Part shown: one piece after another, positions 45,606-54,453 of the stretch | Position numbering within the stretch: the stretch's first letter is position 1 | Layout of the letters: each line of letters starts with the position of its first letter | Origin: JAIESQ01 sp964495375 | GTDB taxonomy: Bacteria > Planctomycetota > Planctomycetia > Pirellulales > JAEUIK01 | DNA length: 64,000 nucleotides | Assembly: GCA_964495375.1 (NCBI GenBank) | Contig: CAZBWM010000007.1 | Coordinates: forward strand, 76,915-140,914 | Direction of reading: 5' to 3' | Notes under the pieces: model-generated | Seen by the model: only the letters and a program-made list of their open reading frames with translations | Databases searched by the model: none | Told to the model about the DNA's origin: nothing | Position numbers and translations under genes: made by a program

Positions 45606-46283
45606 ATGAGTAACGTCTGGGAATTGGTTAAAAATGGCGACTATGAACAGGCATGTCTGGTCGCCGACGAAGAGTTCAAACAAACGTCGTCAGTCCTGCC
45701 GTTGCGAAACAAGGTTTTCGCACTCCTTCGTCTTAAACAATTCGCTGATGCCGCGGCACTTTGCGACAGAATCATTGCAAAGCAACACGGCGACACAGAT
45801 TCCGATTTTGCGTTTCTTGGAACAAGCCACTGGCTTGATGGCCGACCTGATCAAGCCATCGCGGCTTGGCGGGCAGCGACCAATACGACTTACACAGATG
45901 CGGCTGGTGGCGTCGAGATTGGGCTATTGCTATTGTATGCGTCCCTGAGACGCAGCGACGAATCTCTTCGCCAGGAAGCCGAATCACAACTCTCAAGGTT
46001 GAGCAAGCAGCCAGAGATTAAAAACTGGCCAGGGTCCATCGCGCCCTTTGTACTTCACAAGTGCGGCGAGAGCGACCTGCTTTCGACTTTGAGCGCTCAG
46101 CCTGTGCTGAGGGCAAAGCAGTTATGTCAGGCCGATTTCTACATTGGTTTGCGACGTTTGGCCGAGGGTGACAAACGCGGCTGGATAGAGCAGTTGGTGC
46201 AGTCGACGTCCCATGGCGCGATATGTCTCATGAAACAAGAGTTCTATCTCGCAGACGGTGAGCTACGGGAACGAGCGATTTGA
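45606..46283 (+). CDS. Hypothetical protein, TPR-like
   Basis: A 225-residue protein with one or two weak helical repeats (MSNVWELVKNGDYEQACLVADEEF and FALLRLKQFADAAALCDRIIA, WLDGRPDQAIAAWRAAT). No signal peptide or membrane segment. Codon use and GC content are visibly lower than in neighbouring genes, which suggests recent acquisition. It begins 27 bp after the PI-PLC gene stop on the same strand. I recognise no family. Confidence 0.55.
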   Translation: MSNVWELVKNGDYEQACLVADEEFKQTSSVLPLRNKVFALLRLKQFADAAALCDRIIAKQHGDTDSDFAFLGTSHWLDGRPDQAIAAWRAATNTTYTDAAGGVEIGLLLLYASLRRSDESLRQEAESQLSRLSKQPEIKNWPGSIAPFVLHKCGESDLLSTLSAQPVLRAKQLCQADFYIGLRRLAEGDKRGWIEQLVQSTSHGAICLMKQEFYLADGELRERAI

Positions 46284-46388
46284 CGGAGACGGGAATCCCT
46301 GTTGCATTAGCCGCGCACCGGCGCAATTACGTGACTGCTCTTGCGTCAGCCCCGCATAGAGGTGTCCCACTCCCAAAGAAACAGTTCG

Positions 46389-46730
46389 ATGGCGAAATAC
46401 CTAATCTCATTTCCCAGCGCAGCGATGGTCGTGCCCGATGGCGATTGGGAGGCGGTCAGTCGCGACTCCCATGCGGTAATCGAAGAAGCAAAAGCCGCCG
46501 GCGTCTATGTCTTTGGCGGCGGCATCGACGAAGCGGTCCCGCCGGTGCTCGTCTCGGCCGATGGCACGTTCACCGCAGGCGGATACTCATGGGCGCCTCC
46601 GCTCAATGGCGGCTTCCTCGTGCTCGAAATTCCCTCTCGCGACGAAGCGATCGCCTGGGCCGCGCGCATCGCGAAGGCCTGCCGCTGCCAACAAGAGCTA
46701 CGAGTCTTCGGATTCGATCCCACTTCGTAA
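46389..46730 (+). CDS. YciI/DGPF-family protein
   Basis: A 113-residue protein of the YCII superfamily (ferredoxin-like fold, DGPF type). Pattern: MAKYLISFPSAAMVVPDGDW, SHAVIEEAKAAGVYVFGGGI, GGFLVLEIPSRDEAIAWAARIA and a C-terminal CQQELRVFGFDP. The family's function is unclear; some members have been linked to sigma factors. The frame opens at 46341, but ATG 46389 starts the domain. Its ribosome binding site (AAAGAAA) is weak. It is 105 bp downstream of the TPR-like gene. Confidence 0.8.
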   Translation: MAKYLISFPSAAMVVPDGDWEAVSRDSHAVIEEAKAAGVYVFGGGIDEAVPPVLVSADGTFTAGGYSWAPPLNGGFLVLEIPSRDEAIAWAARIAKACRCQQELRVFGFDPTS

Positions 46731-47376
46731 GGTCGATGGCGCCTCGAACTCTAGTGCATCAGATACGCACCCCGTGCGTGCCAGGGCCGCTGAGTTGAGC
46801 GGGCATTCTGCACCCCCTTCGCGCCAAGACGTCGCACGGTGTTGACCCGCTCACTCCTTCAAACGGTACGCGCGGCGTGCGTAACCCAACCGGCCCTCGC
46901 GGCCAACCAACGAAATTAGGGTTATTAGATTTTTTTCATAAATAGTCTGGACGAGGACCGCCGGGGCGTGTTTAAAGTACACCGCGACACGTCCGACGAT
47001 CGCCGCGCGTAAGTACGTCGCGGGGGCCGACTGTCGCCAACACGACACCGTCTCCAAGTCCAGCACGAAGTCACTTTGACCACTACTGTCGCGAATACGC
47101 GTCGCTTTGGCCGTTGCCAGCTCGGGTCAGCCGGTTCTCCTGCGTCTCTTTAACTCTCATCAGAAACACCACTTGCGAATACTTCTCGCAAAAGTGCGCA
47201 TCGGCGGTGCGCCATGTGATACACGACGAAATCGCTTTCCAGCAAGGGTGGGCGCTGGCCTCGCCTACTGAGCGCAGTCAGAAAAGTGTCGTTAAGGGAC
47301 CGTTTTACTAGGGCAGTCGGGGCACCGAAATTCGACGGGTCACGGCTGGCGCAAATTGAATCAGGAGGCTTTCACC
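46731..47376. other. Intergenic region without a supported gene
   Basis: 646 bp. One T-rich stretch (GTTATTAGATTTTTTTCATA, near 46921) is an AT island and could be part of a promoter or decayed terminator. The minus-strand frame 46851-47066 has no recognisable feature and I do not call it. Confidence 0.4.
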
Positions 47377-49107
47377 ATGCGTTATTCCCACAAGCATGTC
47401 GCCATCGTTGCCCTCGCGATTTGCCTGGCATGTTGGCTGGCAGACTCGGCAGCGGCCCAGCGAAACCAAGGTGGCTTTCAAAATCGGCGCCGCGTGTCGC
47501 AAAACCCCGAATTTGACTCTTCTCCCCCGAGTCAATCGGGCGTGAATACGGGCCAGATTATTGGCGGCATCCTGCAAGGACTTATCGAAGATTCGCGGCC
47601 ACCGCGCCCCCCCTATCCCAATGGCGGCGGCGTGAGCATTTCGCCCTGGCCAGATGAACCCGATGAGCAGTATTACCCCGAATACGTGCGTCCCGTGGCG
47701 CCACCGGCACCGGTCGTGGTCAAACCGAAACCAAACAAGGTTCCGCCGAAGCCTGTGACCCCGAAACCCAACATGTTCAGCCCGACGGTTGTGGTCCTCA
47801 CTCCGGCGATGCAAAAAGATTTGGCTGACTTGGCGGCGGCGAACACCAATGCGCAAATCGCCACTCAGATGGGGATGGTCGACGCCCAAGCGCCATCCGC
47901 CGCCGATCTCATGGCCGCCAGCCCCGGCATGACGCAAGCCGAGGCCAACGTTGTCATCGCCATGATGAAGTCGGGCAAAGACACCGCGATGGCGACTGCG
48001 ATCTTAGCGAAGTACCCCACGGCCCCCGTGGTCCAAATCGACCAGGCGCGCGACGCCTACAAGGCGCTGATCGACGCGCGAACCAAGGGTCTAAACGGCC
48101 AGCTTACGGCGACCGACCTCGGCAATGTCGCTACCGCCATGGGGCCCTTCGTTCAAGGCAATGCCGGCGCGCAAGCCGCGCTGAACAATTCGCTGTCGTC
48201 ACTGGGAACGTCGGCCAGCATCACACAAATGGTCAACTCGGCGGTCCCCGGCACGCCCGGCGTGCCCGGAGGAGCGAACGTGTTAATCGGCCTGATGCCC
48301 GCGTTGCCGCCAGGGACGGTCGTCGTGCTCGGCCCCGATATGGCTCTCGTGGGGCCGCTCAATCCCAACGGTCTGGCTGGCCCGATGATCGCCACGGGCA
48401 GCATCGCACAGTCGCTGGGCCTGCCCACCGAAGGCGTGCCGGCGCCGTCGACGGTGTCGAAAGTGGTCACCAGCGGAACGCTGCTGATGAACGTTTCGGA
48501 CGCCGAAGTGAACTACGTGGTCAATGGCAAGCAACACAGCATGCCACCGGCTTACTCACACCCACTGAGCGAAGGTCGCGATTGGTCGGTGGAATTCGAT
48601 AGTGGCAACGGTAAAGGCAATATCAAGTACAAGCTGAAGCCGGGGACGTACGTCTTCAAGTCGGACGACGGCTGGGAACTTTACAAGCAAACGTTCAGCG
48701 CGACGATTGACAACCAGGGCGGGAGTGCCGACTTCAATTACGTGCTCAACAACAAGCACTTCACGCTGGCCGCGGGCGAATCGAAGGATCATCGCGAGAG
48801 CTATCCTCTGATCGTGCGGTTCGACGATGCGTCGGGTAAGGTCAAGCAGAGGAAGTTGCAGAAGGGGACTTTTGTCGTCGGCGTCAATGTCGCGGACAAC
48901 ACGGTCGACTTGTTGGACCCAACCAAGACTCCGCCTGAGGAGATTCTGGCCGCTGGCGGTCGCGTGAATTTGTTTGGCCCCGCGCCGCAGCGTCCGGCGG
49001 TGCAGGCCGCCAACTTGTTCGGCAATCAAGGCACGTCGCCGCTCCGTTCCGACGACGCCCCCTGGCGCGCCACGAACTTGTTCGAGCCCTCGGCGACGAC
49101 ACCGTGA
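47377..49107 (+). CDS. Exported planctomycete protein with low-complexity composition
   Basis: A 576-residue protein with a signal peptide (VAIVALAICLACWLADSAAA). Chosen start ATG 47377 has AGGAGG 8 nt upstream. The N-terminal third is Pro/Lys-rich (PVVVKPKPNKVPPKPVTPKP), followed by Ala/Gly-rich helical and turn-like stretches (residues 130-350) without clear domains. Residues 380-510 form an apparent beta-rich region that repeats itself: LMNVSDAEVNYVVNGKQHSMPPAYSH and ADFNYVLNNKHFTLAAGESKDH, each followed by VEFDSGNGKGNIKYKLKPGTYVF or VRFDDASGKVKQRKLQKGTFV. The repeats suggest an internal duplication of a small beta domain. The tail has NLF-rich motifs. Function unknown. Confidence 0.65.
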   Translation: MRYSHKHVAIVALAICLACWLADSAAAQRNQGGFQNRRRVSQNPEFDSSPPSQSGVNTGQIIGGILQGLIEDSRPPRPPYPNGGGVSISPWPDEPDEQYYPEYVRPVAPPAPVVVKPKPNKVPPKPVTPKPNMFSPTVVVLTPAMQKDLADLAAANTNAQIATQMGMVDAQAPSAADLMAASPGMTQAEANVVIAMMKSGKDTAMATAILAKYPTAPVVQIDQARDAYKALIDARTKGLNGQLTATDLGNVATAMGPFVQGNAGAQAALNNSLSSLGTSASITQMVNSAVPGTPGVPGGANVLIGLMPALPPGTVVVLGPDMALVGPLNPNGLAGPMIATGSIAQSLGLPTEGVPAPSTVSKVVTSGTLLMNVSDAEVNYVVNGKQHSMPPAYSHPLSEGRDWSVEFDSGNGKGNIKYKLKPGTYVFKSDDGWELYKQTFSATIDNQGGSADFNYVLNNKHFTLAAGESKDHRESYPLIVRFDDASGKVKQRKLQKGTFVVGVNVADNTVDLLDPTKTPPEEILAAGGRVNLFGPAPQRPAVQAANLFGNQGTSPLRSDDAPWRATNLFEPSATTP

Positions 49108-49933
49108 AGCGCCGACCTCCATCGCATCCGTGCACGCGGGGCAACGACCAATCGCAGCGCAGCCCGGCCGGCGCCGGGCTGCGCTCGTTGCATCGCGGCC
49201 CGTGCAGCAGGCCGCAGCGTCGCGGCTGATCCGGGTGCCACGGCTGGCTTGCCCAGCAGTGCGGCCCTGCGTGCGAGAATGCGATGCGATCGACCTCTTC
49301 AACGCTAGCGCCGTGACCGTCAATAGCCAGGTGGCGAAGCCCCTGGTCCCGTCGAGCATTTGACCGCAAAGCCCCACCCGGGGCGGCAGTCAATCCACCT
49401 GACATGCGACGCGGCATCTGTGTTGATCGCACTAGCCGCGCAGCGGCGACACGCCTTCCGGCCTGCAAGGCCGGGTTCAACTAGCCCAGGCCGCAGTGCA
49501 GCCGGGAACCGGCGCAGCGCAGGCCTGGGGATAGGTGTCCAAGCAATCCCCGGCCCTGACAGGGCCGTTCATTTACACGGTTGCATCGGCGCTCGCGCCA
49601 TCGTCCGCGCGTACGATCATCGTTGGGATGCACGGTGACGAATTCATCACGCGAGAACGTGATGACTATATTTCATGTCGCCGCTGCGCGGCTTGATGAG
49701 CGTCGTCGCGAACGGTTCCGTGGGTTTCACCCACGGCTAAGTTCTGTCGGCCGCTGCGCGGCGACGACAACCGTCGCGGCGCAACGAGAAACAACGCGTC
49801 GGCTCCTGCAGTCGTTCCGGCGCTACGTGTTGCGAATCGTGCTCGCGCCGACCGGAAGGACTTCTGTCCCCCTCGACCCCGCGCCAACGAAATTAATCCC
49901 CGTCCTCTTTGTTTCAGCCCGATCAGTGCGCAA
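49108..49933. repeat. Repeat-dense intergenic region
   Basis: 826 bp without a supported gene. It holds several perfect hairpins: GCGCAGCCCGGC / GCCGGGCTGCGC (49157-49184), CCGGCCT-GCA-AGGCCGG (49458-49474), CCCAGGCC / GGCCTGGG (49485-49529), GGCCCT-GAC-AGGGCC (49552-49566) and CCGTGGGT / ACCCACGG (49718-49736) with flanking CTAAGTTCTGTCGG. Similar mixes of palindromes, the 'AACTAGCCCAGG' type and the 'CCGTGGGTTTCACCCACGG' type, are familiar from planctomycete intergenic DNA. The dispersed copy B at 49233 is listed separately. The element is probably a mosaic of non-coding palindromic repeats. Confidence 0.7.
49233..49262 (+). repeat. Dispersed hairpin repeat, copy B
   Basis: Same 30-bp unit as copy A at 26506, with one substitution that breaks one stem pair (T to G at the fourth stem position). 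This copy lies in the non-coding repeat region. Confidence 0.85.
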
Positions 49934-50356
49934 TCAAGAGTCGGCGGGCTGTTGCATCTTTGCGACTAGCTGATCAAACGATTGAAGGTACATTCGAATG
50001 CTATGGCCCTCCGTCGAATCACCGTAACGCAATGATTCTTGATCACCGAATGCGACGACACCCGAATGGGAGACGCGATCTCGACCACGGTCAACGCGCA
50101 TCGGCATCCATTCCTGATTGGAAAACTGGTACATCAGCCTGCTGAGTGTCAACACTCCGCCAATGCCATCGTGCGCGAGTGCGACTTCCACCCATTGATT
50201 ATCAATGTCAAAACACGCAGCTTCCACGAGGTGCATCGAGCTGCGAGCCTTGAGGTAAGTTCCCACGTGGGGGACATATGGCAACATGCAGTACTTGCGA
50301 ACATTGACGCTAGCATCCTGAAAAACGAGCGTCTGATTGATGATCGCGTTTAGCAT
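49934..50356 (-). CDS. Hypothetical protein
   Basis: A 140-residue protein with lower GC than the rest of the window. ATG 50356 has AGGGG 8 nt upstream. The sequence is rich in aromatic and polar residues (CMLPYVPHVGTYLKARSSMHL, DNQWVEVALAHDGIGGVLTLSRLMYQF) with no membrane segment. It has the look of a small alpha/beta soluble protein. I recognise no family. It lies 71 bp downstream of the MafI-like gene on the same strand. Confidence 0.6.
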   Translation of the reverse strand: MLNAIINQTLVFQDASVNVRKYCMLPYVPHVGTYLKARSSMHLVEAACFDIDNQWVEVALAHDGIGGVLTLSRLMYQFSNQEWMPMRVDRGRDRVSHSGVVAFGDQESLRYGDSTEGHSIRMYLQSFDQLVAKMQQPADS

Positions 50357-50427
50357 GCAAAAACCCCTGCTAGATCGGAACGCGGTGTAGGAGGTGCAAA
50401 GAACGGTGTCTCGTTGTGTGACGCGCC

Positions 50428-50733
50428 TTACCGCCGATCGAACTCACGATCCTCGTCTCGGTCGGTCTTATAGCCAAACAGAAGCCCTAACTCCAGCAGC
50501 GAAACTGCGGCCTTCCCTGACAACACAAACGGAAGCGCCTCGATATCCGCCACCATTGACTCATAGGCAATTCCGTACTCTCCAAACTCAATGAACTCGC
50601 GAATCTGCTTCATTTCGTCGCCGAACGGCAGAACGTTTGGCGGATACTCGGCCTCCACCTCGACTTGAGGTTCAACTTCGTCGAGTACTCGCAGCAACCG
50701 TGTCTCAACCGCCATTCGTCTGGCATCATTCAT
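50428..50733 (-). CDS. Small acidic protein, MafI-like immunity protein candidate
   Basis: A 101-residue acidic protein: MKQIREFIEFGEYGIAYESMVADIEALPF and GKAAVSLLELGLLFGYKTDRD. The pattern 'EFI..GEYG.A.E......' and a helical C-terminus resemble the MafI immunity family that protects against polymorphic toxins in Neisseria. No toxin gene is visible in the window, so it would be an orphan or acting on incoming toxins. The likeness is by eye only. It has lower GC than neighbours. Confidence 0.45.
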   Translation of the reverse strand: MNDARRMAVETRLLRVLDEVEPQVEVEAEYPPNVLPFGDEMKQIREFIEFGEYGIAYESMVADIEALPFVLSGKAAVSLLELGLLFGYKTDRDEDREFDRR

Positions 50734-51304
50734 GGATTTCTCAAGTGAATTGACTGCGGCCTGGATTACGTCTCGTAATTCTCACGTGTCGGCAGGGTAC
50801 GCAGCTCCTCGCGCACAAAGAACTGCGTCCCCCCTGCTTGATCCCGTCGGCGTTGTTTGAAGCGACAGTAAGGCCGTTCGGTGTGCATGCTTCGCGTCCG
50901 GCCCGCGTGCCTTTACCCCCCCCTCTCCTCTTGTCACGCCTCACTCGCGCCATGCCAGCGTTCGATTGGCAATTATGCTCGATTCGCAACCGGATCTGCC
51001 GGCATCTAGGGCCCGAACCGCCAATGTTCCGTCATCAGGCCGGTAGGCGCCCCCACCCGGACGCAAAACGCCCCACCCGGACGCAACCCGGACGATCACC
51101 CGGACGCAAAACTCCGCGATGCCCCATCGCCCCAAGCTGTGCCCTCAATTTGAGTTAGCGTCACATAGCAAGACACCCGGACGCACCCGGACGCAAAATC
51201 CCGGAACACTTTATAGAAGAGGCTGCAAGGCTGTAGTCCGTAAGCTGTCGTCCGTAGGCTGCGAGATTCTCTTACTAGTCGACTGCCTGCGGGACTGCCG
51301 TCAA
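50734..51304. other. Intergenic region with tandem CGGACGCA repeats
   Basis: 571 bp without a supported gene. It contains the ACCCGGACGCA repeat cluster described separately and a tract with two copies of a GTAGTCCGTA-like motif (51233-51262). Confidence 0.5.
51055..51195. repeat. Cluster of ACCCGGACGCA direct repeats
   Basis: Six copies of ACCCGGACGCA (or nine to eleven bases of it) start at 51055, 51075, 51086, 51098, 51175 and 51185. Spacings are irregular (20, 11, 12, 77 and 10 bp). They lie on the plus strand in a gene-free stretch. Confidence 0.7.
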
Positions 51305-51601
51305 TTAACCGCCCGCCAAGGCTCCCACGATCAAGTACGGCTCATCGCCGCGCGCCACGGCCGAGGGCAATGGCTCGTCAGGCGATTCGTTCGACAGGTC
51401 CTGCTCACAGGCGAAGAACCGCAAGAACGGCCGCCGCCGCAGCGTGCCGTAGTCGCGGATCGTGCCGCGCAGCATCGGGTAGCGGGCCTCGAGCGCGTCG
51501 AGCACCGAGCGCTGCGACACCGCGCCCTCGACGTCGAGCTGCACTTCGCCGTCGACCTTGGCCAGCATCCGCAGATGAAAGGGCAATACGACTCGGATCA
51601 T
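51305..51601 (-). CDS. MoaD/ThiS-family sulfur-carrier-like protein
   Basis: A 98-residue protein of beta-grasp (ubiquitin-like) type: IRVVLPFHLRMLAKVDGEVQLDVEG, SVLDALEARYPMLRGTIRD and an extended insertion (FACEQDLSNESPDEPLPSAVARGDEPYLIVGALAGG). It ends in Gly-Gly, the residues that are adenylated and thiocarboxylated in MoaD and ThiS. The ATG (51601) is reached by ATGA overlap with the stop of the propeller gene at 51598. Partner E1 enzymes would be ThiF/MoeB types such as the protein at 26977. In many bacteria such MoaD-like genes sit beside a BNR-type propeller gene; the meaning of that pairing is not known to me. Confidence 0.8.
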   Translation of the reverse strand: MIRVVLPFHLRMLAKVDGEVQLDVEGAVSQRSVLDALEARYPMLRGTIRDYGTLRRRPFLRFFACEQDLSNESPDEPLPSAVARGDEPYLIVGALAGG

Positions 51602-52713
51602 GCGAGTGTTTGCACCTCGACCGATACCACGGCCGGCAAGTCGCGCACGATCGGCGCCCAGTTGTCGCCGGCATCGGCCGAAGCGTATACCTGCCCGCCC
51701 GTCGTGCCGAAGTAGACGCCGCACTGGTCGAGCGAGTCGACCGCCATCGCGTCGCGCAACACGTTTACGTAGCAGTTGCTCTGAGGCAAGCCCTTGGTGA
51801 GCGCTTCCCAGTTGTTGCCGCCGGTGCGACTGCGAAACACTTGCAGCTTGCCGTCGAGCGGAAAGTGCTCGGCGTCGCTCTTGATCGGCACCACGTAGAT
51901 CGTCTCCGGCTCATGAGCGTGTACGTCGATCACAAAGCCAAAATCGGTCGGCAGGTTGCCGCTCACTTCATGCCATTGGTCGCCGGCATTGTCGCTGCGC
52001 ATCACGTCCCAGTGCTTCTGCATGAACAACACGCCAGGCCGCGAGGGGTGCATGGCGAGGCGATGCACGCAGTGGCCCACCTCGGCCTCGGGATTAGGGA
52101 TCATGTCCGACTTGAGTCCGCGATTGATCGGCTTCCAGGTCTGCCCCCCATCGTCGGTGCGGAACGCGCCGGCCGCGGAGATGGCAATATAAATCCGCTT
52201 CGGATCGCTGGGGTCGAGCATGATCGTGTGCAAGCACATGCCACCGGCTCCCGGTTGCCAGAACTTGCCCGAGCCATGCCCGCGCAGGCCGGGCAGCTCC
52301 TTCCAAGATTTGCCACCGTCGGTCGTCTGGAACAAGGCAGCGTCCTCGGCGCCGGCGTACACCGTGTCGGCATCGGTCAGCGAGGGTTCCAGATGCCAGA
52401 TCCGCTTGAACTCCCAGGGATGAGGCGTGCCGTCGTACCACAAGTGCGTGCCGGCATCCCCTTCATAGACAAACTTGTTGTCGACCGGCGTCCAGCTCTG
52501 ACCACCGTCGTCCGATCGCTGAATCAATTGCCCGAACCAGCCGCTCGACTGCGATGCATAGATACGATTGGGGTCCACCGGCGACCCCTTCATGTGGTAG
52601 ATCTCCCAGCCGGCGAAATGCGGGCCGCTCACGTCCCATTTCTGGCGTTTGCCGTCCGACGTGAGGACAAACGCTCCCTTGCGCGTGCCGACCAGCACTC
52701 GTACCTTGCTCAT
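51598..52713 (-). CDS. BNR/sialidase-type beta-propeller protein
   Basis: A 371-residue protein without a signal peptide. Asp-box/BNR motifs recur: SDDGGQSWTPV, TTDGGKSWKEL, TDDGGQTWKPI, SDNAGDQWHEV, SRTGGNNWEAL and SADAGDNWAPI, giving a six-bladed propeller pattern, similar to sialidase or VPS10-type exo-sialidase-like proteins. Sialidase catalytic residues (RIP motif) are not obvious, so enzymatic activity is uncertain. ATG 52713 has GGGAG 8 nt upstream. It is coupled to the MoaD/ThiS gene by a 4-bp overlap. Confidence 0.85.
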   Translation of the reverse strand: MSKVRVLVGTRKGAFVLTSDGKRQKWDVSGPHFAGWEIYHMKGSPVDPNRIYASQSSGWFGQLIQRSDDGGQSWTPVDNKFVYEGDAGTHLWYDGTPHPWEFKRIWHLEPSLTDADTVYAGAEDAALFQTTDGGKSWKELPGLRGHGSGKFWQPGAGGMCLHTIMLDPSDPKRIYIAISAAGAFRTDDGGQTWKPINRGLKSDMIPNPEAEVGHCVHRLAMHPSRPGVLFMQKHWDVMRSDNAGDQWHEVSGNLPTDFGFVIDVHAHEPETIYVVPIKSDAEHFPLDGKLQVFRSRTGGNNWEALTKGLPQSNCYVNVLRDAMAVDSLDQCGVYFGTTGGQVYASADAGDNWAPIVRDLPAVVSVEVQTLA

Positions 52714-53086
52714 GCGTTGGCTCCCTATCGCGATTGCGGGTTGTGCAGTCCAGATTGTTTCGCGCGACGCCGTGGGACTCAAGGGTTTACCCTTCGGCAC
52801 ACCAAATAGTCGAACGGCAACCACCACAATCGACCTAACCAATCAAAATTCTTGGCTGCCGGGCGGCCTCCGCGTTGGCCTTGCGCACTAACTCCCGCAC
52901 CATCCAGGGGATGTCGTCCTGGCGCGGCAGCCGATACGTGCGATTCGCCGAAACGTCGGAACCTAGCCCGACCGCCAAAGCGCGGCGCAAGGACTTGAGA
53001 CGCAGGTCCCGGAGAAGACTCGTTCGGCAAGCTAAAGGGAAACTGAGATCGCCATTCGTGAGAAGTGCGCCAGCACGCCGCGGCCG
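52714..53086. other. Intergenic region
   Basis: 373 bp between two minus-strand genes. The frame 52875-53243 plus overlaps a real gene and is not supported. I see no repeat here. Confidence 0.4.
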
Positions 53087-54130
53087 TCAACGCTTGCGCA
53101 AAACGCGCGGACGAAGCCGAGTTATTATTACAAGCGTCGACAATCCGCCCCCCAAGCCGGTGATACCGAAGGGTTCAGGCACAAAGGCCAAATTGGGAAA
53201 CGCTTCAGCACCCGGCCCAAAACGGTCCGCCCAAAGAGCGTAATCGAGACCATCCACGAGGCCATCGTGATTAAAGTCTCCTTGAGACCAGTTGCCCGCC
53301 TGGCCGTAGCGGTCAGCCCATGCGTTGTAGTCCAGGCCATCTACCACTCCGTCGAGATTGGCGTCGCCCAGGTGAAGATCGAGCACCGCGTTGAGTACCG
53401 AGGTAGCCAACCAGGTATAGCCTGCTTGGTTGGCTCCATAGAGATGTAATCCGTCGCCGTACCAAGACTGCCAGTCGACTTGCTCCTGAATGCGGGAATT
53501 TAGATCGAGCAAGTGGACCGGCAGTCCTTGGGTCTGTAGTGCAGCCACTTGGCCCTCGATCCAAGGGATCATGGTCGAAGTCAGAAACTCATTGGCGGCC
53601 GCATACTGTGCGGCCAGAATCGGAATCGGCGTGGCGATCACAATGTCAGGCCGCTTGCCCTCCGGCGTCTGCGCGCTGGACAAATAGCTGAACACCTCTG
53701 CCATCTTTGTCTGATAGGTGGGCCAGGCCAAGTAGTTCCCCGCGGCGTGCTGGATGGCATCATTGGTGCCGAGCATCACGATCACGGCATCGGGCTCGGG
53801 ATTGGGCTCAATGACCGAGCCGTAGGACCAGGGCGGGCCGAAGCCATACACCGGGCCTGCAATCGCGCCCACCGCCTGATTGTGGTAGGCCGGCTCCGGC
53901 TTGTAATTCAAATCGAGCTGCATGCCGACGTAAAGCGAGGCCGTCGCGCCTCCGCTGGCTATTGAGTAACCGGTGCCGGAAACGCCTTGTGCCTGCATCG
54001 CCAGCGAGAGCCGATTCGGCGCGTAACCGGTAGTGATTGAGTCGCCGGTGGCGACAATGTTGAACAAGCCGGCCTCGGCAGTGCTGGCATATGCAAGGAA
54101 GATGGAAGCAGCGAAGTGCGCGCGGATCAT
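53087..54130 (-). CDS. Exported SGNH hydrolase with dockerin-like duplication and PEP-CTERM tail
   Basis: A 347-residue protein. Signal peptide AHFAASIFLAYASTAEA. SGNH/GDSL-type esterase motifs: IVATGDSITTGY (block I nucleophile Ser), VMLGTNDA (block III Asn) and WYGDGLHLYGANQAGY (block V Asp-x2-His). These form the Ser-Asp-His catalytic set, so activity on an ester is likely. C-terminally two dockerin-like calcium loops follow (GDANLDGVVDGLDYNAWADRYG and GDFNHDGLVDGLDYALWADRFG), then VPEPFGITGLGGGLSTLVIITRL and an Arg tail, a PEP-CTERM-like sorting signal with a poorly hydrophobic centre. ATG 54130 has AGGGG 7-8 nt upstream. Confidence 0.9.
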   Translation of the reverse strand: MIRAHFAASIFLAYASTAEAGLFNIVATGDSITTGYAPNRLSLAMQAQGVSGTGYSIASGGATASLYVGMQLDLNYKPEPAYHNQAVGAIAGPVYGFGPPWSYGSVIEPNPEPDAVIVMLGTNDAIQHAAGNYLAWPTYQTKMAEVFSYLSSAQTPEGKRPDIVIATPIPILAAQYAAANEFLTSTMIPWIEGQVAALQTQGLPVHLLDLNSRIQEQVDWQSWYGDGLHLYGANQAGYTWLATSVLNAVLDLHLGDANLDGVVDGLDYNAWADRYGQAGNWSQGDFNHDGLVDGLDYALWADRFGPGAEAFPNLAFVPEPFGITGLGGGLSTLVIITRLRPRVLRKR

Positions 54131-54453
54131 CTCTGTTCCCCTTTGTCGAATTGACACCAACGGCGGCCGAGAGCGGCCTCAGGCCCCAGCCCCGACTTCG
54201 TGTACCGATGAGGAACACGAATGTTGGTCTGCGATTTCTCCGGTGGCTCGTCTAGCAACCGAAGACAACGTTACGAAGAGACGGCGACAGCAGTGGGTCA
54301 GTCGCACACTAGAAAATACAGCTCGACGCAAAATATCCCGAGCACTCCGGTTTGTCCGATTCAAAAAACTGCCCGCTACTGACCCAACCGTGTCAGTGCC
54401 CTGCGGTAAACTCCTGCCGCGCGCTTCGAGGTTGGGAACAGCGGGGGCAACTC
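54131..54453. other. Divergent upstream region
   Basis: 323 bp between the SGNH gene and the first HTH gene, which point away from each other. No repeat or clear promoter recognised. Confidence 0.4.

Noticed and set aside
46851..47066. 71-residue minus-strand frame in the gap before the 47377 gene
   Set aside because: No ribosome binding site, no signal, no family likeness. It could be real, but I cannot support it.
51055..51195. CRISPR-like array
   Set aside because: Repeat units are 11 bp with irregular spacing and no uniform spacers; no cas genes are in the window.
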